The notes: generated by a model not told the origin, from the sequence alone. Shown: positions 1 to 9,333, counted from the stretch's first letter. The stretch is DNA of 64,000 bases from Metabacillus schmidteae (GCF_903166545.1 NZ_CAESCH010000001.1:4096001-4160000); one strand, 5' to 3'. Numbers and translations are program-made.

Positions 1-1497
1 TGAATAACGTTCTTCGTAGAAGATTTCTTGCCACTGCCTTACCATTCCAAGAGCACCATTATTCAAAATAACGACTTTAATTGGCAGGTTTAGTTCATGA
101 ATAACCCCTAATTCCTGAAGGGTCATTTGGAATCCACCATCACCTAAAACAGCAATAACTGTTGAGTTACGGTCTGCAAGTTGAGCACCAATTGCCGACG
201 GTAAGCCGAAGCCCATTGTTCCAAGTCCACCAGATGTAACCCATCGATTCGGATTATTAAAATTATAGTATTGTGCTGCCCACATTTGATGTTGGCCAAC
301 ATCAGTCGTTACAATTGCTTCTCCATTCGTCCATTTGTGGATAAGCTCTAAAATATTTTGCGGCTTTAATTCGGTATCACTTTCTTTATAAACAAGTGGA
401 TATTCTTTCTTATTAGATGCCAACTGTTCATTCCACTCTTTGTTATCACCTTGTTTCCCATCTTGTTTCAATAATTGTTGAAGAACTAATTTAGCGTCTC
501 CCACAATTGGAATTTGTGTAGGAACATTTTTACCAATTTCAGCTGGATCAATATCAATATGAGCGATTGTTGCTTTTTTCGCAAAATGTTGAAGATTACC
601 TGTTACACGGTCATCAAATCTAGCACCAACACTGATCAATAAGTCGCAGTCGTAAATTGCCATATTCGATGTATAGGTTCCGTGCATACCTGCCATCCCT
701 AAAAACAGTGGATGATCAGAAGGAAAACCGCCTAATCCTAATAATGTATTCGCAACAGGAATTTGTTGTTGTTCCGCATATAATCTTAATTCCTCATGTC
801 CGCTTGCATGTAGCACACCCGCACCTGCCAAAATAACGGGCTTTTTCGCTCTACTTACTGCCTCTACTAATTTACGAATTTGTAGGTAATTCGGTTCACT
901 AGTTGGTTGATATCCTGGAAGATTCACTTCCATATCATAGGAGAAATCTCCTTCAATCGTTGCGATATCTTTAGGAATATCTATTAAAACTGGACCTGGT
1001 CTTCCTGTAGTTGCAATATGAAAAGCTTCTTTGACAATCCTTGGAAGATCATTCACTTCACGTACTTGGTAATTATGCTTTGTGATTGGAGTTGTAATTC
1101 CCAATATATCCGCTTCCTGGAAGGCATCGGATCCAATCACAGATGATGCAACCTGCCCTGTAAAAACAACTAATGGAAGTGAATCAATCATCGCATCCGC
1201 CAGTCCGGTAACTAGATTGGTAGCACCAGGTCCGGATGTTGCTATGACAACTCCAGGTTTTCCTGAAACTCGTGCATACCCTTCTGCAGCATGGATACCA
1301 CCTTGCTCATGGCGTGATAGAACATGAAATAAACCAGAATCATACAAGCTGTCATAGATCGGTAATACAGCACCACCGGGATACCCAAAAATAACTTCAA
1401 CCTTTTCCTTCTTTAAAGATTCGATAAGCATTTGGGACCCCGACATTGTGTTTGTACATTTGGCAGTTGAACTGTTCAACTGTACATTTGTACTCAT
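1..1497 (-). CDS. ilvB: acetolactate synthase large subunit (3' end outside window)
   Basis: Thiamine-diphosphate enzyme that condenses two pyruvates, or pyruvate with 2-oxobutyrate, in the first common step of valine, leucine and isoleucine synthesis. 499 codons are visible; the family is about 570 residues, so roughly 75 C-terminal residues lie off the left edge. Visible: the N-terminal [10 protein letters not shown] and [15 protein letters not shown] segment with the catalytic glutamate, TSGPGATN, and the ThDP/Mg motif GDG...LNNGALG near the C-terminal end. The start at 1497 is preferred over the ATG at 1446 because GGGAGG lies about 8 nt upstream of it. A T-box leader precedes the gene; ilvN, ilvC and leu genes probably follow off-window (inference from B. 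subtilis order). Confidence 0.95.
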   Translation of the reverse strand, partial: MSTNVQLNSSTAKCTNTMSGSQMLIESLKKEKVEVIFGYPGGAVLPIYDSLYDSGLFHVLSRHEQGGIHAAEGYARVSGKPGVVIATSGPGATNLVTGLADAMIDSLPLVVFTGQVASSVIGSDAFQEADILGITTPITKHNYQVREVNDLPRIVKEAFHIATTGRPGPVLIDIPKDIATIEGDFSYDMEVNLPGYQPTSEPNYLQIRKLVEAVSRAKKPVILAGAGVLHASGHEELRLYAEQQQIPVANTLLGLGGFPSDHPLFLGMAGMHGTYTSNMAIYDCDLLISVGARFDDRVTGNLQHFAKKATIAHIDIDPAEIGKNVPTQIPIVGDAKLVLQQLLKQDGKQGDNKEWNEQLASNKKEYPLVYKESDTELKPQNILELIHKWTNGEAIVTTDVGQHQMWAAQYYNFNNPNRWVTSGGLGTMGFGLPSAIGAQLADRNSTVIAVLGDGGFQMTLQELGVIHELNLPIKVVILNNGALGMVRQWQEIFYEERYS

Positions 1498-1570
1498 TTT
1501 CTTTCCTCCCTTTCTTGGCGTAAGTTTAGCCTTTATGTTTTTTACAAAAATTCAATTTATTCAGCATATA

Positions 1571-1862
1571 AAAAACCTTCCCACCCCTCATAAGACTCCA
1601 CATAAAAATTGTGTGCCAAAGGGGCGAAAAGGTTAAGAAACATTTTCGCGGTACCACCCTTCTTCATGGTCATAACCTGACCACCTTACGAACAGATCAC
1701 CTGTTCACTTTGATAACGAGTACCGAAGAATGGGACTCGGTTAATCCTACTAATGTTCAGATTAACACTCAGAGGCGAGTTCATCTTTGGGAATATCACC
1801 GGCTTCCAGCTACCCCGGTTCTCTGTAGATACTTTACCAAAAACTACTTTTCCTCTTCACCG
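1571..1862 (-). promoter_or_regulatory. T-box leader of the ilv-leu operon, Leu (CTC) specifier
   Basis: Uncharged-tRNA-sensing antitermination leader. The conserved T-box AGGGTGGTACCGCG reads on the minus strand at 1660-1647. The terminator stem pairs 1634-1621 (AACCTTTTCGCCCC) with 1589-1574 (GGGGTGGGAAGGTT) and is followed by a T run. In stem I the specifier context GAA-CTC-GCC is visible, with CTC at 1779-1777, a leucine codon, as known for B. subtilis ilv-leu. The leader begins directly after the ilvE stop and controls ilvB onward, not ilvE. Confidence 0.93.
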
Positions 1863-1866
1863 TTTT

Positions 1867-1895
1867 ACTATATGCAAATCATTAGCTTACATGAA
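1867..1895 (-). promoter_or_regulatory. candidate internal promoter for the ilvB T-box transcript
   Basis: Minus-strand TATAGT (1872-1867) lies 17 nt below TTCATG (1895-1890), inside and just after the 3' end of ilvE. It would start RNA near 1860, where stem I of the T-box begins. The -35 is poor, so this is only a plausible sigma-A promoter; read-through from the ilvE promoter is the alternative. Confidence 0.35.
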
Positions 1896-2787
1896 GACTT
1901 TCAGGTATATTTTCTACCTTAACGCCCTCTTCAACAACTTTCTTACGAAAAGCTCCTAAAAGCTTCTTCGTTTCCTCACCTGGGACACCGGTTCCTATCG
2001 TGCGTCCATCTACTTTAACAACTGCTATGACCTCTGCCGCAGTACCGGTTAAGAAAACCTCTTCGGCTGTATATACATCGTGACGAGTAAATGGCTCCTC
2101 ACGTACTTCATAACCCAATTCAGTAGCTATATCAATAATGGCATTTCTTGTAATGCCTTCTAGAGCTCCTATATATCCAGGGGGAGTTAATAACTTCCCA
2201 TTTTTCAAGATAAATATATTGTCAGCAGAACCTTCTGCAACATAACCTTGATCATTCAGCATTAAAGCTTCACTCACATTGGCTAAATGTGCTTCGATTT
2301 TAACTAACACATTGTTTAAATAATTTAGCGATTTTACTTTTGGACTTAATACATCTGGTCTGTTTCTTCTCGTTGCAACTGTCACGATATCAATCCCTGT
2401 TTCATACAAATGCTTAGGAAAGATCGATAGAGGTTCAACGATAATGACTGTATTTGCCCGTTTACAATTATATGGATCTAATCCAAGGTCACCAGTTCCT
2501 CTTGAAACAACTAATCGAATGTACGCATCGCTTAAACCGTTCTTTTTTACAGTTTCAACGACTAATTCAGTTAATTCTTCCTGGGAGTAGGGAATGGTTA
2601 GCATAATTGATTTTGCCGATTGATATAATCGATCCATATGCTCCTTCATCCTAAAAATATTCCCACTGTAAACCCGAATACCTTCGAATACTCCATCACC
2701 GTATAAAAAACCGTGATCATAAACTGATATTTTTGCATCTTCTTTCTTTACAAAATCATCATTTAGAAATATCCACTGGTCACCCAT
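1882..2787 (-). CDS. ilvE: branched-chain amino acid aminotransferase (class IV)
   Basis: PLP enzyme making the last transamination to valine, leucine and isoleucine. 301 residues, normal for fold-type IV IlvE. Visible: GDGVFEGIRVYSG near residue 30, the arginine-rich RLVVSRG segment, the PLP-lysine region SPKVKSLNYLNN near residue 150, the EGSADNIFIL motif and GALEGITR. D-amino-acid transaminase and aminodeoxychorismate lyase share the fold, but the full IlvE-type pattern and position immediately before ilvB support the call. It is the first gene of the cluster and carries a separate promoter with an upstream cre site. Confidence 0.93.
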   Translation of the reverse strand: MGDQWIFLNDDFVKKEDAKISVYDHGFLYGDGVFEGIRVYSGNIFRMKEHMDRLYQSAKSIMLTIPYSQEELTELVVETVKKNGLSDAYIRLVVSRGTGDLGLDPYNCKRANTVIIVEPLSIFPKHLYETGIDIVTVATRRNRPDVLSPKVKSLNYLNNVLVKIEAHLANVSEALMLNDQGYVAEGSADNIFILKNGKLLTPPGYIGALEGITRNAIIDIATELGYEVREEPFTRHDVYTAEEVFLTGTAAEVIAVVKVDGRTIGTGVPGEETKKLLGAFRKKVVEEGVKVENIPESLHVS

Positions 2788-2916
2788 AAGAGCACGCCTT
2801 TCTTAAAAAAGTTCAAAAATCAGACCACTGAACATTATATTTGTAAAGGAAGTTTAGAAAATAAATTTGAATTTTCTATACTTTTTAAAATGTTCGTGTA
2901 ACTTTTATTTGAACTT

Positions 2917-2945
2917 ATATTACGCTCAATAAATCCAAGTGTCAA
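2917..2945 (-). promoter_or_regulatory. sigma-A promoter of ilvE
   Basis: Minus-strand TTGACA (2945-2940) and TAATAT (2922-2917) are separated by exactly 17 nt, giving a start near 2910 and a 5' UTR of about 120 nt. It points into ilvE and probably reads on toward ilvB. Confidence 0.75.
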
Positions 2946-2989
2946 CAGTGTTTCAAGAATTATTTGATAATTTAGATTACTTGAATTAT

Positions 2990-3017
2990 TTGTATACGCT
3001 TACATCGTTGGTATAAT
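2990..3017 (+). promoter_or_regulatory. extended -10 promoter divergent from ilvE
   Basis: TTGTAT (2990-2995), a 16-nt spacer and TATAAT (3012-3017) preceded by TGG, i.e. an extended -10. The start would be near 3024. The cre at 2991-3004 covers the -35 and spacer. No plus-strand protein gene follows. Confidence 0.6.
2991..3004. promoter_or_regulatory. CcpA cre site between ilvE and a divergent promoter
   Basis: TGTAAGCGTATACA on the minus strand matches the catabolite-response element consensus TGWAARCGYTWWCA closely. Its centre is about 87 nt upstream of the predicted ilvE start, like the activating cre of B. subtilis ilv-leu, which sits near -82 to -96 (family knowledge). On the plus strand it overlaps the -35 end and spacer of another promoter, where CcpA would repress. 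Confidence 0.7.
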
Positions 3018-3023
3018 TGGAAA

Positions 3024-3204
3024 GGCTATTTTTAAAAAAAAGTATAAATTTTTTAAAAATCGACATATTCGGAATTTTGTTTGTGAAGGAGTTTCTCTGT
3101 AAGATTTTTAAAAGAGGAATTTTCATTTGTGTTACTTAAGTACATATTACAATGCTTTTAATGTAAGTGAAACAAAAACGTTAGATAACCTAACACGTTT
3201 TTTT
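3024..3204 (+). ncRNA. candidate CcpA-controlled small RNA
   Basis: A transcript of about 180 nt would run from the extended -10 promoter to an intrinsic terminator: arms AACGTTAG (3177-3184) and CTAACACGTT (3190-3199), a 2-nt bulge, then seven T. A 32-codon reading frame starting TTG near 3127 with an AGAGG upstream and ending inside the terminator exists, but it is weak, so non-coding RNA is the better guess. The assignment rests on promoter plus terminator only; no known RNA family was recognised. Confidence 0.35.
3047..3061. promoter_or_regulatory. possible CodY box
   Basis: AATTTTTTAAAAATC resembles the CodY consensus AATTTTCWGAAAATT with three mismatches. CodY is expected at ilv operons, but the AT-rich context makes chance matches common. 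Confidence 0.2.
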
Positions 3205-3377
3205 AGTGAAGTTTGCAGGTTTTAGGTAAGTTGGTTAGCTTTTCGAACTTAGAGCGAATGACTTATTTCCACCTATAACTAATTATATTCCACATCCACC
3301 TTCTCTTCCCTGCCTTTTCATATATCGGAAAAAATAATCGAATGCCTTTAAGGGTCAAATTTCAACAAGAATCCTTC
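3205..3377. other. intergenic stretch with nothing recognised
   Basis: Between the candidate RNA terminator and the 3' end of the DUF421 gene. No start with a ribosome-binding site, hairpin or repeat stood out. Confidence 0.5.
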
Positions 3378-3902
3378 TCATTGAAATTTGTCCATACCAT
3401 TTACATCTTCTAGCGCTGTCTTTTTCCCTTTTTGATCATTTTTTTTTATAACAGATATCGAACCATCTGTTTCAAGGACGACAGCCTCGACATCTTCCAT
3501 TGACGCACTTCCGCTTGTACGCACTGCCTGTCTTACTTCATCAGCTTTTACCCGTTCGGCTTTCAAGGCACTTTCTAAATAAACGCCATTAAAAAAAAGC
3601 AACTGCGGCTCTCCTTTAACAATCGCCGTAAATTTGTTTGACCTAACTTGAAGCCAGGCAACTGCATATTGCAAGAATATCAGTGAGAAAAGGGCCGTAA
3701 TGCCTTCCCAGAATGAAAGTGCTGGAGTCAACAAAATGGTAGCCACAGTAGAACCTAGCGCTACAGTTACCACTAAATCAAACATGTTCATCTTCGATAA
3801 CGTACGCTTGCCTGAAATTCTAAGAATGAAAATAAGAGCAGGATAGATGGTTAATGCCATTACAGCTATCCTTAAAATATCCTTCCATGTATCAAAAAAC
3901 AA
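3378..3902 (-). CDS. DUF421 membrane protein (YetF/YdfS-like)
   Basis: A DUF421 protein: about three hydrophobic segments in the first 85 residues, the signature GKRTLSKMNMFDLVVTVALG, then a soluble C-terminal domain with the KGEPQLLFFNG segment. Biochemical function is unknown; several paralogues in Bacillus are spore-expressed. The TTG at 3902 is preferred (174 residues) because AGGGAGTGA lies upstream; a TTG at 3929 would add nine residues without a good ribosome site. The gene stands alone, downstream of tRNA-Arg and its terminator. Confidence 0.8.
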   Translation of the reverse strand: MFFDTWKDILRIAVMALTIYPALIFILRISGKRTLSKMNMFDLVVTVALGSTVATILLTPALSFWEGITALFSLIFLQYAVAWLQVRSNKFTAIVKGEPQLLFFNGVYLESALKAERVKADEVRQAVRTSGSASMEDVEAVVLETDGSISVIKKNDQKGKKTALEDVNGMDKFQ

Positions 3903-4037
3903 ACGACTATCACTCCCTATATAATTCAATCTTCATTTTATTTCCCTAACAAGAATGAAAACAAACATCAATACATTCTTTCATAAAGGCAGTTTTCGTT
4001 TTCTAAATAACCATACTTTAGAGGGTTTATGAAACAG

Positions 4038-4093
4038 AAAGGCGTTTTTTACTTTTTTTTAGAAGCTTCTTAAAAAAAGTAAAAAACGCCTTT
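4038..4093. terminator. very long palindromic terminator after tRNA-Arg
   Basis: Arms 4038-4059 and 4072-4093 are perfectly complementary over 22 bp. The intervening 12 nt contain the palindrome AGAAGCTTCT, so the whole 56 nt is one palindrome with a single central mismatch. It ends the tRNA transcript on the minus strand and may work both ways. Confidence 0.85.
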
Positions 4094-4130
4094 TATCAAA
4101 TTAAGATAAAAGACGTTAATATGTAATAGA

Positions 4131-4207
<77 letters not shown>

Positions 4208-4332
4208 ATTGGATTAATACGTTTGTCAAAAGCCTTTATATTAAGTGGCAGCGACATTTATTATTATATTTCTCACAATCATAAAAGTCAATAGTTTTTC
4301 TTATTTTTTTAGAGGAGGGAGAAAATTCTCCC

Positions 4333-4845
4333 TCACTTTAATATAAACTCTTTAGAAAGCTCATTAATAATTTGACCATTCACTTCAAAGAAAGTAACAT
4401 TTGCACGGTTCTGTTCTAATTCAAGTATAGCATATGTCTTCTGTCTTCGCAGTACAGGAAGTCTAATACTGCCAGGGTTTATAAGTAATACTCCATCAAT
4501 CAACTCAGCACCAGCAATATGTGAATGTCCATAACAGGCGATTTTTGCGTTCGTTTCAATTGCTCGATATTTTAAACTCATGAGAGACATCTTTACATTG
4601 TATAAATGCCCATGTGTCATATAAAGAGTAGTACCTTGCAAATCTTCAATAATTTCATTTGGTAATCTTGAGCCAAAATCACAATTCCCTTTTACACCTA
4701 TAAATCCACTTAATTCATCACTCTCATTTGATAACTCTGAATCACCACAGTGTAACATCAGGTCAACTTCCTCTTGATGTCTATTTTTTATGTCTACAAT
4801 TTCTGAAGTTAATCCATGGCTGTCACTCATTATTAAGATCTTCAT
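4333..4845 (-). CDS. ysnB: MJ0936/YfcE-type metallophosphoesterase
   Basis: Calcineurin-like phosphodiesterase of 170 residues. The metal-binding motifs are in order: MSDSHG (residues 6-11), HCGDSE (about 32-37), KGNCD, THGHLY and CYGHSHIAG. The family hydrolyses model phosphodiesters; the physiological substrate in Bacillus is not settled. It lies 21 nt below rdgB and belongs to the rph-rdgB-ysnB unit, as in B. subtilis. Confidence 0.88.
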   Translation of the reverse strand: MKILIMSDSHGLTSEIVDIKNRHQEEVDLMLHCGDSELSNESDELSGFIGVKGNCDFGSRLPNEIIEDLQGTTLYMTHGHLYNVKMSLMSLKYRAIETNAKIACYGHSHIAGAELIDGVLLINPGSIRLPVLRRQKTYAILELEQNRANVTFFEVNGQIINELSKEFILK

Positions 4846-4866
4846 CTACCTACGCCCCGTTTAGAT

Positions 4867-5451
4867 TCATTTCAATAAATCTTTAATTTTTCTTAATGCA
4901 TCGGCCCTATGGCTAATTTTATTTTTTTCTTCCTTTGTTAACTCAGCCATTGTTTTACCAGAATCATCAATACAAAAGATAGGATCATAGCCAAAACCAC
5001 CTTGACCTTTTCTTTCTTTCGCAATATACCCCTCACAAGTTCCAATTACTGTTTGAGTTTGTTGTCCTGGTACTGAAATGGCTAATGCACAGACAAACCT
5101 TGCCTTTCGCTCATTCAACTCTGCATTCTCAAGCTTGGTCAGTACTGCATCTATATTTGCCTGATCATCTTTTTGCGGACCTGCATATCTTGCAGAGTAG
5201 ACACCCGGCTCACCATTTAAGTAGTCAACTTCTAATCCTGAATCATCCGCAATTGTCATTTGTTGATATTCCTTAGAGATAGCCTCTGCTTTTAGAATAC
5301 TATTTTCTTCGAAGGTCTGACCTGTTTCTTCAACATCAATTGAATTTGGAAAATCTAATAAAGATTGGACATGATACCCCAAAGGTGCAAGCATAACTTC
5401 AAATTCTTTTACTTTTCCTTGATTTTTAGTTGCAATAATTATTTTTTTCAC
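4867..5451 (-). CDS. rdgB: XTP/dITP pyrophosphatase
   Basis: Ham1-family housecleaning nucleotidase that removes dITP, XTP and related non-canonical nucleotides. 194 residues; starts [11 protein letters not shown], followed by [16 protein letters not shown], the [20 protein letters not shown] loop and GGFGYDPIF. Its ATG overlaps the rph stop by four bases, so the two are translationally coupled. Called ysnA in B. subtilis. Confidence 0.95.
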   Translation of the reverse strand: MKKIIIATKNQGKVKEFEVMLAPLGYHVQSLLDFPNSIDVEETGQTFEENSILKAEAISKEYQQMTIADDSGLEVDYLNGEPGVYSARYAGPQKDDQANIDAVLTKLENAELNERKARFVCALAISVPGQQTQTVIGTCEGYIAKERKGQGGFGYDPIFCIDDSGKTMAELTKEEKNKISHRADALRKIKDLLK

Positions 5452-6215
5452 TTTGACATAACCTGCTTCTTTTCATTTTCCTCGATAAGCAGCGAAATAT
5501 CTCCCAATACTTCCTTCTGATGTTCAATAAGTGCTTTAATTCCTTTTTCAGCTAAATCTAACATGCTGTTTAATTCAGTTCTAGTGAATGTTGCTTCTTC
5601 TCCAGTTCCTTGAACTTCAACGAGTTGAGCTGTTGAAGTCATGATTACATTCATATCTACTAAAGCCTTTGAGTCTTCTATGTAATTTAAGTCTAGTATT
5701 TCTCCATGTTGAGAATCCACACCTACCGATACTGCTGCAAGAAAACTTGTTATAGGTAGTGATTTGATTTTTCCTGCCTTCACAAGCTTTTCTAGCGCTA
5801 TAACCATTGCAACATACGCACCCGTAATAGAAGCTGTTCTTGTACCACCATCTGCTTGAATGACGTCACAGTCGATCCAAATTGTTCTCTCACCAAGCTC
5901 GGTTAAGTTTACGACCGCTCTTAATGCTCTCCCTATTAAACGTTGGATTTCCATTGTACGACCTGTAATTTTACCTTTTGACGACTCTCTTATTGTCCTT
6001 TGTTCTGTCGCTCGAGGTAACATAGAATATTCGGCGGTAATCCATCCCTTTCCCTCGCCTCTCATAAACGGTGGTACACGATCTTCGACACTTGCATTAC
6101 AAATAACCTTAGTGTTACCAACAGTGATTAATACAGAGCCTTCAGGATGTATGACAAAGTCCCTTATGATGTCAACTTTTCTTAATTGATCTGCTTTTCG
6201 TTCATCATGTCTCAT
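5448..6215 (-). CDS. rph: ribonuclease PH
   Basis: Phosphorolytic 3'-5' exoribonuclease that trims tRNA 3' ends. 255 residues, about ten longer at the C-terminus than E. coli RNase PH. Visible: [19 protein letters not shown], the basic segment [18 protein letters not shown] and the active-site region [21 protein letters not shown] precedes the ATG. First gene of the rph-rdgB-ysnB unit. Confidence 0.95.
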   Translation of the reverse strand: MRHDERKADQLRKVDIIRDFVIHPEGSVLITVGNTKVICNASVEDRVPPFMRGEGKGWITAEYSMLPRATEQRTIRESSKGKITGRTMEIQRLIGRALRAVVNLTELGERTIWIDCDVIQADGGTRTASITGAYVAMVIALEKLVKAGKIKSLPITSFLAAVSVGVDSQHGEILDLNYIEDSKALVDMNVIMTSTAQLVEVQGTGEEATFTRTELNSMLDLAEKGIKALIEHQKEVLGDISLLIEENEKKQVMSK

Positions 6216-6257
6216 TTATCTCTTTCCCTCCAATGAAACTTTTGTAAACAAGAAATA

Positions 6258-6285
6258 AGAGGTAGCTCTTCAAAAGCATACCTCT
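6258..6285 (-). terminator. possible terminator after gerM
   Basis: AGAGGTA and TACCTCT form a 7-bp stem with a 14-nt loop between gerM and rph. The following T run is weak, so partial read-through into rph is likely. Confidence 0.35.
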
Positions 6286-6320
6286 CTATACCCTGTATAT
6301 AGTATATCAAAAACCTGTGA

Positions 6321-7391
6321 TTAAAAACTACCTGTATTCACTTCAGTCGGTCTTGTTACAGGCTCTGTTAGTTTTTCTCCATTTTCATTAATTAGCTCTG
6401 CCTTTCCATTAACAGTCACAGCTACACTTTCAATTCCTTCTTGTTCTGTTAATGTTAAGACTAATGCATTTAATACGTCTGAAGAAATAATTTTTTGTTC
6501 TTCATCAAAGCTTCCGTAAATAGATTCATTGAAATCAAGTGTTACTTTTCCATCTTCATATTTTGGTGCACTTAATAAATCTACACCGTCTTGGAAGTCA
6601 CTCATTAATCCTAATGAAGGAGATGGACCTTTTGTTAGTTCTTTAACTGCAGAAACGATCGGATCTGTTTCATCATTGCTAATACGCTTTGTCACAGGAA
6701 CATAATAAGGTTGACCATCCGATTCCGCCATATAGTATACTGTCAATGGCTTTGTATTTGTTATATCAACAACATCAGTCGAGTCATGATTAATTCCATC
6801 TACTCTACTTACACCATCTTGAATTGGCGTACTATTAACAGGCATTTCTTTCTGTTCATGTCCATTCACCCAAATCTTCACTTTTTCTACTTTATCAAAT
6901 TGTGTTAATGTCCATGTAATAGCTTGTAGGATTTTTGCTTCATCCTCTTTTTTATAGTTATTAAATTCCTTGGAAAAATCTGCAACAGCTATTCCATCTT
7001 TAATATTTACACCAAGAACTTGTGTATCAGCCGGCAAAACAGCTCTAAAGCCATTCGGCAGCATATTAGATACTGGACCGCCCTCAACCAAATATTCTAA
7101 CGATTGTTTTGCAACACTATCTGTTTTTGGTAGATTCATTGAATGAGGGACAACAAAGCCACTCTTATCAATTAAATACAGTTGACTTGTAACCGTCTCC
7201 TCAGCTTGGTCAGCTTTCACATCTTCAGCACCATTTTCAGTTTCTACTTTAGAACCTTCTTCTGTAATCGTGACATCTTGTGGTGGATCGATTTCCTTTG
7301 CTGCTTCTTCTGCATTAAACAATCCACAACCAGATAGGAGCAATGATGATGCAAGTACAGTAACTACAATCTGTTTGTTGTATTTAGACAT
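6321..7391 (-). CDS. gerM: spore germination/sporulation lipoprotein GerM
   Basis: 356 residues. A lipoprotein signal with lipobox LLSGC places the lipidated cysteine at residue 22. Two GerMN domains follow, near residues 75-185 and 215-330, each with the pattern of sporulation-type transport-channel proteins. In B. subtilis GerM is needed for engulfment-stage sporulation and germination and interacts with SpoIIQ-SpoIIIAH channel components. An acidic linker follows the signal. Expected to be sigma-E controlled, but no convincing sigma-E promoter was identified. Confidence 0.9.
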   Translation of the reverse strand: MSKYNKQIVVTVLASSLLLSGCGLFNAEEAAKEIDPPQDVTITEEGSKVETENGAEDVKADQAEETVTSQLYLIDKSGFVVPHSMNLPKTDSVAKQSLEYLVEGGPVSNMLPNGFRAVLPADTQVLGVNIKDGIAVADFSKEFNNYKKEDEAKILQAITWTLTQFDKVEKVKIWVNGHEQKEMPVNSTPIQDGVSRVDGINHDSTDVVDITNTKPLTVYYMAESDGQPYYVPVTKRISNDETDPIVSAVKELTKGPSPSLGLMSDFQDGVDLLSAPKYEDGKVTLDFNESIYGSFDEEQKIISSDVLNALVLTLTEQEGIESVAVTVNGKAELINENGEKLTEPVTRPTEVNTGSF

Positions 7392-7495
7392 TTCAATCCC
7401 TCCAAAGGCAGTTTGTACTACTATGTATACGAGCTATTCTTTAATTTAGACCGACTTTTTGTACAAACTTATTACTAAAGAGGATAAAAATAAAT

Positions 7496-7525
7496 AAAAC
7501 ACAGTGAATTTCTCACTGTGTTTTT
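7496..7525 (-). terminator. terminator of murI
   Basis: AAACACAGTGA / TCACTGTGTTT forms an 11-bp stem around a 5-nt loop, followed on the minus strand by TTTTATTTATTTTT. Confidence 0.85.
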
Positions 7526-7534
7526 CGTTTCGTT

Positions 7535-8344
7535 TTACTTCAAATTATCTAATATAATGGATTCAACATGTTCAATCGGTTTTTCAAACCATTTTGAAGC
7601 TATTTTTTCAAACAGCTGCTTTGAACCGGTTGTCAAAAATTTATGCTGTTTTTTGCCTGATGATTGATTAAGTGTTTTATTGAAGGACAAAATTGTACTT
7701 ACCTCTCGTGCTGTTTCATCACCTGAACAGATTATTTTCACAGCTTGTCCCATAAAATCTTCTATTTGGGGTTGAAGGATAGGATAATGAGTACAGCCTA
7801 GAATTAGTGTATCAATCTTGCTGTTTTTAAAAGGTGCAAGAGATTGCTCTACGATTTCTATTGCTTCTTCCCCTTCATATTCTCCACTTTCAACTAAAGG
7901 GACGAACTTCGGACAAGCCATACTTTCAATAGTAAGGCAATTATTTAACGTCTTAAGTGCTGTTTCATATGCAGAGCTTTTAATTGTATTAAATGTGCCA
8001 ATAACACCGATATGGTCATTTTTTGTAACCTTTACAGCTGTTCTGGCACCAGGGAAAATAACCCCAATAACCGGGATATCCACTGTATCTTGAATTTCTT
8101 GTAGAGCAATGGCTGTTGCTGTGTTGCAAGCAATTACCAGCATCTTAATGTGATGATTTTCAAGGAGATATTTCGTCATTTCCCATGTAAACTTTCGAAC
8201 TTCTTCAGCCGGACGAGGTCCGTAGGGACAGCGGGCTGTATCACCTAGATAGATGATCTCTTCTTTTGGTAATTGTCTCATGATTTCCTTTGCGACAGTT
8301 AGTCCGCCAACTCCAGAATCGATGACACCAATCGGTCTTTTCAA
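7535..8344 (-). CDS. murI: glutamate racemase
   Basis: Makes D-glutamate for peptidoglycan. 269 residues with the two catalytic cysteine segments: IACNTATA (about residues 71-78) and LGCTHYPIL (about 182-190), plus the N-terminal [11 protein letters not shown]. The TTG start follows a GAGG. It corresponds to racE in B. subtilis, where the order with ysmB, gerE and gerM is the same. Confidence 0.95.
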   Translation of the reverse strand: MKRPIGVIDSGVGGLTVAKEIMRQLPKEEIIYLGDTARCPYGPRPAEEVRKFTWEMTKYLLENHHIKMLVIACNTATAIALQEIQDTVDIPVIGVIFPGARTAVKVTKNDHIGVIGTFNTIKSSAYETALKTLNNCLTIESMACPKFVPLVESGEYEGEEAIEIVEQSLAPFKNSKIDTLILGCTHYPILQPQIEDFMGQAVKIICSGDETAREVSTILSFNKTLNQSSGKKQHKFLTTGSKQLFEKIASKWFEKPIEHVESIILDNLK

Positions 8345-8359
8345 AACATCGCCTCATTC

Positions 8360-8809
8360 TTAACTCATTTCTTGTTGTAGTTTCATTAATGACTTTTCTA
8401 ACACATGCAATTCATCTTGATCGAAGTTTATCATCATATCATTTAAGTAATGTTGCCGTTTATGAATGACTTCTTCAATAATACGTTCTCCCTCAGCTAA
8501 CAGGTGGATTCTCACCACTCTTCGATCTTGGGGATCCTTTACTCTAATCACTAGCTTATTCTTCTCCATGCGGTCAATTAAGTCTGTTGTTGTACTGCAC
8601 GCTAAAAACATTTTAGTTGAAAGTTCTCCAATTGTTAAGTCCCCATTTTCCCATAACCATTGTAGAGCAACAAATTGTGGAGGAGTTATTTGATAGTCAT
8701 TTAATATTTCTCGACCCTTTTGTTTAATAATACCGGATATATGACGAAGCGCCTTTTCCAGATCAGCTATTGTTTGTTTTCGATTATTAGCTTGATTAAT
8801 GCTGTTCAC
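8360..8809 (-). CDS. ysmB: MarR-family transcription regulator
   Basis: 149 residues with a winged-helix domain; the recognition region LTIGELSTKMFLACSTTTDLIDRMEKNKLV and wing DPQDRRVVRIHL are typical of MarR proteins. Starts GTG after GAGGG. It ends 15 nt before murI and probably shares its transcript. Ligand and targets are not evident. Confidence 0.85.
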   Translation of the reverse strand: MNSINQANNRKQTIADLEKALRHISGIIKQKGREILNDYQITPPQFVALQWLWENGDLTIGELSTKMFLACSTTTDLIDRMEKNKLVIRVKDPQDRRVVRIHLLAEGERIIEEVIHKRQHYLNDMMINFDQDELHVLEKSLMKLQQEMS

Positions 8810-9005
8810 ATTTCACCCTCACTTACCTTTTTCTATTACGCATTCTGCTTGGCATTATATATATTTTCCTAGTTTTGTTCATAAATTGCAAGTTAGATAT
8901 TTTTTGTCCTTTTATAAAATACCAAATTAGAAAAGTTTGGGATAATCGTTAGTTATCAATGGAGAAAGGCATAATTCTCCTTTCTTATTGTACTGTTTTG
9001 CAATA

Positions 9006-9043
9006 AAATAACCGGCTTCCTTGTAAAAGGAGAGCCGGTATTT
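9006..9043 (-). terminator. terminator of gerE
   Basis: ATACCGGCT and AGCCGGTTAT pair with an inner CTCC/AGGA extension, followed by TTATTTTATT on the minus strand, immediately after the gerE stop. Confidence 0.8.
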
Positions 9044-9044
9044 G

Positions 9045-9269
9045 TTAGAGCTCGAGTTCACCCATTCGAAGGAGCTCAACAACCGCTTGAGAGCGTCCCT
9101 TAACACCAAGCTTTTGCATCGCATTTGAGATATGATTTCGAACCGTTTTTTCACTAATAAAGAGTTCACTAGCAATCTCTTTCGTTGTTTTATCTTGCAC
9201 TAACAATTCGAATACTTCTCTCTCTCTTTTCGTGAGTAGTGGCTTTGATTGATACTCTTTCTCTTTCAA
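9045..9269 (-). CDS. gerE: late sporulation transcription factor GerE
   Basis: 74-residue LuxR/FixJ-type helix-turn-helix protein with no receiver domain, exactly the length of B. subtilis GerE and nearly identical to it from memory. The HTH is around residues 28-55 ([20 protein letters not shown]). It modulates sigma-K-dependent coat genes in the mother cell. Start is TTG at 9269, with GGAGGG 10-11 nt upstream. A sigma-K promoter candidate lies upstream. Confidence 0.96.
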   Translation of the reverse strand: MKEKEYQSKPLLTKREREVFELLVQDKTTKEIASELFISEKTVRNHISNAMQKLGVKGRSQAVVELLRMGELEL

Positions 9270-9333
9270 GTATTGTAACCCTCCTTGCTAAGGTGAGAGC
9301 TGGTCTAACGGATGGGTATATATTTAGTCAACA

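Noticed and set aside
1448-1959. Overlapping plus-strand reading frames up to 103 codons
   Set aside because: They lie inside the minus-strand T-box leader and have no ribosome site; the T-box and terminator explain the sequence.
3127-3231. 32-codon TTG frame in the candidate RNA
   Set aside because: Ribosome site is weak and the frame runs through the terminator; not supported as a gene.
8927-9175. 82-codon minus-strand frame overlapping gerE
   Set aside because: Shadow of gerE; its sequence is a frame-shifted version of the GerE gene and of the terminator.
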